Assembly: GCA_026874595.1 (NCBI GenBank)
Contig: CM049313.1
Span: 37,912,659 to 37,976,658, forward strand
Length of the DNA stretch: 64,000 bases
DNA from: Sipunculus nudus
Lineage: Eukaryota > Annelida > Sipuncula > Golfingiida > Sipunculidae
Direction: 5' to 3'
Shown piece by piece: positions 10,815 through 22,800 of this stretch; the first letter of the stretch is position 1, and each line of letters starts with the position of its first letter. The notes under the pieces are model-generated. The model was not told where the DNA came from. It did not search any database and saw only the letters and a list, made by a program, of their open reading frames with translations. A program made the translations under genes and the position numbers.

Positions 10815-13800
10815 GTACATCAAATTAAACATTAACTTTTTTTTATGGAGTGTTTGTTCAAGTTGCATGCTAAGTTCTGTTAAAAGTTGTGGGAATTTTT
10901 CAAATAATTTTAAGATGTAAAATCAGTGTATCAGAGGACTTGCTGAAAACTCTTGACCTTTTCTTACCAGTGAAGAGGTTTTGTAATGTGCCTCTGGTAT
11001 TTGTACAGACTTGCGTACAAAATAGTATTTTAAAAAATATCATGTTTGTTCAGATCTCATATATACCATGAAAGTTTAATATAATTGTTATATTGATATT
11101 AGTGTATCATTGTCAGGTATACATGTGCAAAGAAGGCATGTTAGGAATTTACTTTGAACTGACAACTGGATTTTATTTTTAATGTCAATTTAGCTTTTGT
11201 CATAGTTGAATTAGGGACATCCTCTTTTTCTTTGGAAGTATGATGTCAGCAAATGTTCCTCACCCCTAGAGTTTGAATCCTAAAATTCCCTTGGTCATGC
11301 ACTAACTCGGCCCTGGATAATTATCTGATGGAAGGCAACTGATAAGGCCAGCCCGACTTATAATTAGACTGCACTTGATGACCCTGTATACATATCTATA
11401 GTTACTCCATGTAAACACTTTGATCTACCAATTATACATTTACTCCCAAGGTTTACTGTGTGGTTGACCCTGGTTGTCAGTTGATGAATACATTTTGTAA
11501 TTTATTAATAGCCTTGTGGCAAAATGATGAAAGACTATTACAGTCAATGTTAGAACAATTTGTATTCCAGATATATGAATCTATACTGATATGAAAATAT
11601 AGCAACAATTAGCAAAAGGAGAAGAAATTAGAATCTTTTAACAATAGATTGATAAATTTTGGTAAAAAGGAAAGTTCTATTTTAAGATTTATGTTGATTT
11701 ATGTACACATATTTATCAGGGTTGGCAAGTTTTAGGCATGAAGGTTTTAACCATAGGTTATAACCTGGTTAAAACCGCCCCGCCTAAAACAGGTTTTAGG
11801 CAGGTTTTAGGCACCAAAAGTGCCCAAAACCTATATTTGTTTACATTTTTTACTTAAAGATCTGTAAAACTACCATACTGGCTGGGGTGAAGCAGTCACA
11901 AGGCTTTGCTGGGCTTCTGGAAGCTATCAAGTATTAGAAATGCATGATTTCCTGTTGGCTGGTACCATGCAGTCTTCAAAGAGCCTGTATAGGTGTCTGA
12001 ACATGAGACCATGTTTGTGTGGCACATAGTTTTATTGGCCAAGGTAATGACATTATCAGGACCTTTTGGGTTTCCTGATGAGTGCCCAGCTACCTTGAAT
12101 GATGTAATACAGCCTCCAGTTTGCCCTTGTAAGACAGGGTATCACTATCAGAGGGGAGGACTACTTGATTAGACAAGTTAATTACAATTTATCAGGGTGA
12201 TGGAGTCATAAGACCCAATGGTCATAAGTCCTACTACTGTGTCCTAGTAGATGTTCATGTCAACTTTCATACATGACTAGGAGGATGCAATCAAAGCCCT
12301 TGCCCTGAAGACTGTTCTTGAGCAAACATTTTACTGAGTGATGCAGTCAGTGCCCCTCAGGCCTTCAGGTTTAACACAGCCCCTGAGTAATTATGAATAT
12401 TCTGTGGTTTGCAACATATTCATTGCAAAATATTTTCACATTTTCAGTTTTATACTAATTATAGTGTTTAATGAGGGTTCCATTTTTACAATTTCATCAT
12501 ACAATAAACAGAGTATATCCATCATGATATAGAAGATAAGTATGTGCACAAAATCTTAAAATTTGACAAGGGATGACCTAGCTAAGGGAATAAACAAATA
12601 GTGGAAATTCTTGTTCATTATCAGATATTATCATATTTTTAGTTTTATGGCTAGCATAAAAGATATGTAATAATTTATAAATCCAATCCAATGCTTTTTG
12701 CCATTGAAGCTACAGGCATACAAAATAAACATGTTATGTTAGTGAAGCTACAGTATAAAGAACTATTCATCAGTGTAAATGGAACAACATTTTAAATCCA
12801 GGAAAACTTCTTTTCCATTTATCACAAAATTTAATCCCTTGTGATCAAAAAGCCAATAAAAGTATCTGGTTATAAGCTTAAAGTAAGAGCATTTTTTTTA
12901 TAAATTGGCAGTAATGGAGGTAGGAGAACTGTGTTCATAAGGAAATCCCTGAAGTAGTGTTGAATTCATTTGTTGCTTTTTTTTTGTGTCATGGTTTAAT
13001 TTGTTTAGTTTGAATAAAATGATCCTCAATTATAATTTGTTGAGCATATTTCTTTAATGCATTTAGATGTTTAACAATAAAACATAGTTAAACTAAAAGT
13101 CATAGGTAAGGGTAAATAAGGTTTTAGGCAGTTAAAGGCAGTTTTAGGCAGGTTATAACCTATTTTAGGCAGTTAAAGGCATGTTTTAGGCTCTGCACTG
13201 CCGAAAACAGGTTTTGGGCAGCCTAAAACCCAACCCTGATATTTATAGTGTAATGAGTGTTATTATAAAACCTATTTTCAGTATCTCTACCTGGGCAAAT
13301 TTTGCATTAAAAACATGACTATTACAGTCAGAAAGTAGAGTATATCATGAAAGATATGCCCAGGTGTGTCAGTTCACAGTTTCAGATTTGTTCCAAGTAA
13401 ATTAAACAATGAATATTGATGCCACCACTTAAAAATCAGTGAATATCTGTCACAAAATAAGGTCTCTATTATACTCTCTAACATTGTAAATGTCAACTTT
13501 AGCTTGAGGGTTTTTACATGCATATATAGATATATTAAAAGAGAATAACATTTCTGTACCCTTTAATTTGCACAGTTACCCTTTTTAGCCCTCAGCCCTT
13601 AGGGTGATGGGCTATTGTCGTCACCCAAGCTGTCCGTCCGTCCGTCGGTCCGGCGTCCGTTAACTTTTACCTTGTGAGCGGGATATCTTGTAAAGGATTC
13701 ACTGTCAGAATTTTATTTCCTGGGTAAAGATGTATATCGACAAAATCTGGGTCAAGTTCGAAGATGGGTGACCTTGACCTATTTTTCTACATTTTAGAGC

Positions 13801-16800
13801 TGATTATAGAAAAACACTTAGATGCTTATTACTCAGGAACCATTTGGTGGATTTTCACAAAACTTACTATGATTATATGGACTGATAGTCTGTACCTGCT
13901 ATACAAGTTTGGTGGCGCCACCTACAATTTCTGATTTTTAATGAATTTTTATCGGATTTTTCAACTTTGGGCTTGTAAGCGGGATATCTCGAAAAGGCTT
14001 CACCTTAAGAATTTTATTTTTTCAGTGAAGATGTATATTGACAAAATCTCGGTCAAGTTCGAAGATGGGTGACCTTGACCTATTTTTCTACATTTTAGAG
14101 CTGATTATAGAAAAAAACATTTAGAAGCTTATTTCTCAGGAACCATTGGATGAATTTTCACAATACTTACTATGATCATAGGGACTGATGGTCTGTAACT
14201 GCTGCACAAGTTTGGGGGCACCACCTGCAATTTCTGATTTTTTATTGAATTTCACTTGGATTTTTCAACTTTGGCCTTGTGAGTGGGATATCTCTAAAAG
14301 GATTCACAATAGGAATTTTATTTCTTTGGTGAAGATGTATATCGACAAAAATCTCGTTCATGTTCGAAGATGGGTGACCTTGACCTACTTTTCAAGGTCA
14401 CAGAGCTTATAATAGAATTAAACTTAGAAGCTTATTTTTCAGGAAGCATTTGGTGGATTGTTATGAATCATGGTACATACCTCTCCATTTTAAATTTATA
14501 ACTGAGACATGTACAGATATACATCCATGTGAGAACAGATATTTAGTACTTGTTACTGTTACCACCTCTAAACACAGTTCTTTTGGCTGAGGGCTTTTGT
14601 CAGCTTTTGCTGATATTCTAGTTTCAATGTGTATCAGCATTTCTGGATGCTGGACCAATCTTTGGAAAAAATTAACTTTTTTCATGTCTCCCTATGAAGT
14701 CCTCAGTTTAGCCTTATGTGACTAACCAAATAATTACTTTTCTTTAAAAAATTATGTTTAATGTTATTCACTTTGGGGGATATGTTGATTCAATACATAA
14801 CAGTTGAGTAAAGCTTAGATCAAAGACCTTTAATACCAAGGGACAAGGTTTCCTATCAAAATCACAAGCAACGTTCATCTCCCAGCCCATCAATCCCAGT
14901 TATTACTCTTTTCCATTGAACCTCCAAAGTCAGATGAAAAAAATAGCTTGTGAGCAATTGATTAATTGACCTTCTGTCCATCAAGTCCTTCTTAAAATAT
15001 TTTAGCATACCTTGCTATACTCTACAGATCCCCGGACAAACCAGTGAATCCAGAATGGAGTAGGATTGGACGGGAACTTAGAGAGCTGGCAGACTCATTT
15101 TCTCGCACAAAAGAGAGACAGAGAGTGAAGGACAGGGCACATAATGTGAGTGGAGAAGCTTCTGTTTGTAAGGAAGATAATTATTATTGAGGGGCCAATG
15201 TGTGTGTTGGTTTACATGCCTATATATGTGTGTGTGTGTGTAATATGCCAAAGTAAAGGATAAGGATGTGTTATACTGTGGTTGGCTTCATATTCGCGAG
15301 GCTGAAATTTCGCGATTTTTCAATTTTTAATGTTTCGCGAGGGTTTCATTTTCGCGATCTCACCAGAACCAAAATATTTCGTAAAGCCATACCTATGTGT
15401 GTTATAAAATGAGAATAAGTCATGAGTTTGTGATATTTTTCTCATATAACGATGGGCCCGAACACAAAGCACAGGTAGTTAAGTTCAAATTAAGGGGAAC
15501 GTTTTCCCTATACCTGCATGGATGTAACTTATTATAACAATTCTCATTGTTCTAATCTATTCCCATACAAATATTGGCTACATTAAATAAGAAGGACGTA
15601 ATCCATTGGCCAGTTATTCCCGAGGGTTTCATTTTCGCGATTATTTCCCATTCGCAAATATCGCGAAATTAAAACCCTCGCGAACAAAAAGGCAACCACA
15701 GTATACACAAATCATAGTTATCATCTCAAGAATGAAAAAAAAACTTCATCTTAAACACTACACTTGAAGATGGACCCTATATACTGCAATGAACAAATTG
15801 TTTAATCTAGTCTGCACTCACATGAGGCTTTTTGTTTTTTATAAAAAAGTGTATAACAGAGATATGTCCATCCTTATTAAGCCAATAACAGTGACCAGAA
15901 CATGAATGATATATACTAAATACACTCAAATGGATGTTCAAAACAATAATTGGTTTGGGAGAAACGATCCGAACTTTCTTTGAGTGATAATTATCACATT
16001 TTTATATGCTTTCAGCTTTATACATGTATGTATTTGTGTAACCAGGTTTTGAAATCTTCATCATTATATGATTTTGATAAGAACATCAGTAGTTTATTTA
16101 AAGTTTTCACACCAAAAGAGGGGTGCCTTTTATCAGAGTCCATGTTTCTGTGCTTAGACTTCAACACACTGTGTATTTCATTTCAAAATGGTGCTTTAGC
16201 ATAATATCTCAAAATGTACAAATATATAAAAAAAGAGGTTTAGGTGAAGAAGAATGTATGCACATTTATATACAGGCCATCATAGAAGTTAATATAAATT
16301 ATGGAATATTATCAAAAGTAACATGGATTCAGTTATTTCAGCTATTTACAAGAAACTTTATTGTCTCAGATTCAGTCATTTGTGATCTTATTATTAAGGT
16401 TTTACCTACTGTGGAATTACATTTTAGTCTAAATTTTGTCTCATATTGGTTATAGTTGTAACAAACTGAGAGGCTGGTAATCAATTATCAAAAGAGGATG
16501 GATAACAGCCTTGGTGACCAGAGGTAAATTAACCACATCCATCACTACTGACCAGAAGGACTGTCCACTAATCCCTGGTCATTTCCTGTAGCTTACTGGT
16601 TATAACCCAATCCAAGCTGTCCATTTAGTGCCCAAAGACCTTAAACGTCACTTGATCTCTTGTTTAATTAACATAACCATACAGCACCACTACCTTCAGC
16701 CTGTCACTCCTTGTAGCCAATCATGGTTAATCCTGGTATATTGATGATAAATTGCTCTGACCAATCAGCTCACTAGTAGCGCTTCCTTTGACCAATCAGC

Positions 16801-19800
16801 ATTAATACTGTTTAGGGTGAAATCCCTCAGCTTTGATCTCCACTTACTAGGCCTGGCTGCTATGGCTGGCCACAATAAAGACACCAGGGGAGGTGTTTAA
16901 TTAGTTTATGTATGCAGAGGGACACTTGTGGAATAAGAGCAGGGGTCTTTATAACTAAACAAGTGCACTGTGCACTAATTGACCTCATATGGTGAGGTCA
17001 TTGTGTAACCATTTGATGGTAGATCCCCTTTAGTCCTAGATTGTGAAGGTGATTGGTTTTGGTTACAATTCTTTCTTTTTTTCATGCATGCTCCTATAGA
17101 ATATCATAGTATATCATATTTTGAAAAAAAAACATACCATAACATTAGAACATATTTTAAACATGTACCATATTTCAAATCAGACAGTGTTTCAGTATAA
17201 TTTTCAGGAAAATATTCTGCTTGGTTTTAGTGTTCACAGACAGGAAAACTTTGTTTTTTGTTTGTTTGTAAATTATTAAGATATGTATAATATTATTCAT
17301 ATTATTCATAATATTTTACTTATGAGGCTTTAATTAGGGGAGGTGTGAAGATGTTTGAGATGCTTTAATTAGTTATAAGAATCTGCCCCCTCAGAGCTGT
17401 CTCAATTGTACATTTGATTGCCTTCAATTAAGTGATCTGCTTATTTTAAATTTGATTTGACATCTTTTGAGTTTTTTTGTGGTTTCTCAATTTTCACTGC
17501 TTGTTTGCTTACTCACTGCCGTTATGCCATAGCTGCAGTCTCAAATGCACACTTGTGGTTAAGTTACCTGTGATCAAGTACTCGGCTTATAATTTGATGT
17601 TTATATCAAGGTAATTCAAGATCTCTGGTGAAGTATAAAAAAACTGTTGTCAAAGTTAACCTAGATGCAGAACAAGAATACATATATAATATTTATATAT
17701 GTAGATGAATGTTTACCAAATTCCAATTAGAGCATATATTCTCATGCCAGCAGTTGAGCCTGGTAACTCAACTGCTGGCAAGGTAATTAAATTTCCCCTG
17801 CTGGCCGTTAAGCCTGTGGACTTATGAGAAATAACATTATTGGAACAGTAAAGTACATTCAAAATTAAGAAGAGACAGGAATTTGAGTTCATTCAGACAC
17901 AGTTTCACTGATAAACAAGACACTGGTCATTGCTTAGATAGAAAAGTTATTTTCTTAAAATGAGTTTCTGTAGGTCTGAATATACATAGTCCTTCTGACC
18001 AAACCCTTGTTGAGCTTGCAGTTGCAGCAATTAGCCATGTAAAGCTCTCTTAACCTTGTTACTGTCTAATTAAGGCATTAATCAGATCAGCTGCAGTGGC
18101 ATGTGGAGTCACTGTGTGACTTCTGCCATAAACCTCATTAACCTGGGGTGACCTTTGCAGGTCATCTTCCTTACTGACCACTGGTCACTTGTCTGGGGTT
18201 AATAAGTGTAAAGCTGGACCCGGCCCACCTGTCACCTTGTGAATAACAAACTTACCTGAGGGCGGTGGTGACAGCGCCACGACACACTGACAACTGGACC
18301 AAGACGACAGAGAAACCGTATAGCACCCCTCGGGTGAACAGGCACCTCGACCAATTAAGTGTGTGGTGAAAGTGACCAGACTCCTTGTTAGAGCCATTAG
18401 AAATATAGTAATTATCAAGTCTCCAGAAATAACCATTCTGAGACTGAGAGTAAGTTGTCAGAGTGCTCAGTAGCCCGGGATAGAATTCCTCTTTGTTCTG
18501 TTACTTTTGTAACCTGTGAAGGAAATATAGTGACTTTATTAAAACTAACTGAAAATTACAAATTGGAAGGCAGGTTATGAATGAAATTTGATTTGATAAA
18601 GACTTGACAAATGACACCTTAAAATAAAAATGTGTCTGCTTTAAAATAAACAAGATATATTTCAGTGTAAGAGTTTACTCATCTTAATACAAGAATCAAC
18701 AAAATAGCCTTTTTTCCTGAAAGAAAAAAAGAGAATAAATGAATTTGGCTCTAGTTGGTTGAGCCGGTCATTAGTTCCTCAGAGGATTTGTGCTCTCTGG
18801 TCTGAGGCACACATGGTCATTTGGGTCTGAGTCTCTTTTTGGGTCTTGACGTCTTCTAAATAGCGACGTAGTGATATCCATTTATTTTGGTAAAATATAT
18901 GGACTGTTTACAAGGTTATATCAATTTGCTAAAAATGCAACCTTTTGATTCCACATCAAAAGGGCACTATCAGCTTGCAACATTCCACCCGTCATCTAAT
19001 TAACGAGTGACATAGCCTACTCCCATCAGCAGCATTTTCAACAAACAACAGAATACACCATCATTTAGTCAAAGACTTGATCTTAACACCTACACTGACA
19101 TTCTGAGAGGCTCTGGCTGGGGCTCTGGCTTTTGTAAGCCTAATTATACCAACAGCTCACCAGCACAGGTCCGTCAACTTGCCACGTCGTCTGACCTATA
19201 GCCCTGTCATGGTTCAAACATGCAGTAATTACACAAATGCACTGGACTTTCAGGTCCTTAAGTAAGGTGCAGGTGAGTGTAAGCAAATGGATTCTGAAAT
19301 ATTTTAGTTGATAAAATATGTTTTAATAAATATATATATATATACTAATAATTGTCCACCAAAAAAGGAACTGCATGAAACTTTGAAAAATTGGAAAACT
19401 GTGAAACTGCAGCCTCGCTGATTTGCAGGCAACCACAGTATTTAAAGGGTCAAGGTCTAAGGATTCTACAGCATCAGAGAAAATGTGTGACAGATGAACA
19501 TGTGTGACAGATGATCATGTGTGACAGATGACCATGTGTGACAGATGATCATGTGTGACAGATGATCATGTGTTACAGATGCTAGAAATAATGTCTAGTT
19601 CATTAAGTGATGGTATATGCATCTTCTCATTTCAGGTGAACTATCAGAGGATAAATCGTGGTCAGTTTTTTGACCTTCTACATGAGCTGACCAGTCAGGG
19701 TGGGATGACCAGGGAGCGCATCATTGTGCTGTTCTTCTTCTGTGCTGACCTGGCTTTCCGAGCTTTGAGAGAGCAGGCTGTCAGTTTGTTCTGTCAGCTG

Positions 19801-22800
19801 TTTCAGTGGTCCTTACAGTACATTGTGGACAGCGTGTGCGAGTGGGTACAGACTCAGGGCGGCTGGGTAAGGTATCCCTCGGTATGTCTCGCTTGCTTCA
19901 TAGTGCTTTCTGTATGTACTTCATTGTGCTGCTTTTTCTCAGGGTTCCCTCACATCAGTAAATATTGACTGTATTATATATTTATTGGCCTTGTGGAAAA
20001 TTAACCATTGACTGGCATTGTTGTAAAATTTAACCTCGCTGTACAAGTACTTCTCTGTGGTCACCACCTGAAAGGTAAAGGTTTGGGTTAAGTAACATTG
20101 GCAGTGCCAGTCTCATCCAACCTTTCAATTTAAAAATCTTCATGGGCGTCTGGCCTGTTCATTCTTTTATCTTTCATCAGCTCTCCAGCTCCGGGGAGTA
20201 TACCCCCTCAAACAGGCTATTAAAATGTCTTGAGGTCATTTGCTCTGCATTTTGCCTCTAATTTTGACAAGAAATCATAAAGAATGGGTAAAATGGGACT
20301 AATACCCACAACCTTGATGGGCTAGTTCCTGAACCTAACCATTACATTGCAATACTTAACCTCTCCATTATAGGTACCTGAGGCTGTCCAGTGATAAGTA
20401 CCTGCAGAGGCCTGTATCGCTGTAATATGGGCAAAATGCTGGGTCCTCTCAGTTTCCATAATAAAGAGATGGCACAGTTCATAAAACAGCTAACAGTGCT
20501 TTTAAATATTAATCTTGTGTAAAGTAAAATGCAAATGCTGAACTATCATTTTTGATGACTTTGAAATCTTTCTGAATTCCCACAGAAATAAGATAATGGT
20601 AGGTTCAAAATGTGTTTACCCTGCTTGGTTTATATGCTTTCAGTAACTGCATGGCTAAGCATACTTTATCCTGGCTGAGCTGTTGCTATCACCTGTAATT
20701 TACTCACCAAATATAAATATAGCCTAGACTGCATGTATTTTACTTCCCAGTGATTACACAGGTCGATAAAAAGATTAATGCATTTATGAAGGTGAGCTTG
20801 ATAGTATGTTCTTGCAGCTTTTAAATGATGTACCTATCCTCAGGTGGACCTTGATATTTTGAACTTGAAGGGACACTAGCCCACATGTATAACTAGACTA
20901 ACATATGCACACCAGTCCTCTCTTTAAAAGGACCTGAAATAATTTGCTGATTATTTTCAATTAAAAAAAACTAAATTTTCAGAATGTATAATTGACAGTC
21001 TTTCCTTAATGAAAAGAGAAAGATTTATCATGTTTTTACATGTTTTCCAAAAGGGAGAGGACAAAATTATCTCAAGAACAGATTTTGTTGGAGGAACTTC
21101 CATATAAATGGACAAATCATAATTAAGAGATCAGGAGGGGTATTGCATATGAATGAGTCATCTTGAGTTGAAAAAAAATTGACCAGCATGATCCTGTAGA
21201 ACTAAGCAGACACTTCACTTCTCCAATCATATTTAAATGTCATCAGGAAAGCTGAAATATCCCAAACTGGCATCAGAGACATCCTGTGTTGTTGGAAAAT
21301 TTCGGATCTATCTCCTCCCTTTGCTTTGTATGTAGATTCATAACTGGTTATCAGTAATGTACATGTATCACTACAGATGCCATCAATGTCTTAAACCATG
21401 ACAATATTTTTCACTGCAATTCTGACAGACAGTTGACACCATTGAGTGGAAATGACTAACACACAGTACTCTTCTACTACGTATGGTTAGGCCATCCTTA
21501 AAATATTCTGTGTTGGGGCTAACCCGGCTGGTCAAGATTTTTGGCTGCGGCTGGAAACTTTGACTTTGACTTATCTGTAAATTAATATTTTTTAGCCCTC
21601 AGCCCTTAGGCTGATGGGCTATTGTCGTCACCCAAGCTGTCCGTCCGTCCGTCCGGCATCCGTTAACTTTTACCTTGTGAGCGGGATATCTTGAAAAGGA
21701 TTCATCGTCAGAATTTTATTTCCTCGGTAAAGATGTATATCGACAAAATCTCGGTCAAGTTCGAAGATGGGTGACCTTGACCTATTTTTCTACATTTAGA
21801 GCTGATTCTAGAAAAACACTTAGATGCTTATTACTCAGGAACCATTTGGTGGATTTTCACAAAACTTACTATGATTAATGGGACTGATAGTCTGTAGCTG
21901 CTACACAAGTTTGGTGGCGCCACCTACAATTTCTGATTTTTAATGAATTTTTATCAGATTTTTAGCTCAGCTGACTATAAGTCATCTGAGCTATAGTCGT
22001 GGTCCATTGTCCGTCGTCCGTCCGTCTGTCCGTCCGTCCGTCCGTCCGTCCGTCCGTCCGTCCGTAGATGTGGCACGTTTTGAAACCGTAAGACCTAGGA
22101 ATCCAAAATTCGGCATAATGTTAGATGTCCCCAAGATCTCCTACCAAGCTGAAAACTGGGTCTTTTCGACTTCGTTCCTTTGAGAAATTAAGTAAAAACC
22201 TCAATTTTTTATTAAAAACCTATTTTCACACTTCAGGACTGCCTAATATCAAAACCACTCATCTGTTTTTCCTCATATTTACCATAAATATTCCTCTATA
22301 TAGTTCCTATGTACATTCAAGAAATTATGTCTGTATTATATAATTTAAAAAAGTTATGGACCCAAACATAATGCATTTTGTAAAAAATCAGGAAAGATAT
22401 TTGATCACTTAACACAAAACATGTTAAAGCTATGGACCTTTTTTCCAGTAATATAACTTTAATTGATCAAAATTAAATTGTATACCCAAAATTAGATGAA
22501 AATCTTTTAAATTTTTTAAAATATTAATAAAAATAAAAAATTGCCACATTAAATTTTGCCCAACTTTGACCATGGCACGTTTTTTTCCTGTGAGTACTGT
22601 GAATTTAATTTTCACAGCATGTTTTTGTTACCTTTTCAACTGTTAACACTAAAAATTTGAAACCAGTTGATCAAAAACTGTAGATTTTATTCAAGTTTTC
22701 AAGCACCATGTAACATTGTTTACACCAAGCTAGTGTTATGCAGTTTGCAAGAGCTCAGCTCCCCAGCTTCAGCTCTTAGTTCCTTAAATTCGGCATACAG

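Larger units (their letters stand above)
15706..18734. other. BAK-like intron 2, mostly unique sequence
   Basis: No large repeat was recognised. It holds the hairpin at 17748 and the possible antisense exon at 18256-18436, both annotated separately. Open frames near 15950-16455 lack any recognisable feature. Confidence 0.4.

Noticed and set aside
22125-22343. Frame starting MSPRSPTK, nearly repeated at 57635-57838
   Set aside because: Similarity extends across the whole element end, including non-coding parts. The frame reflects recent repeat copies rather than a conserved protein.
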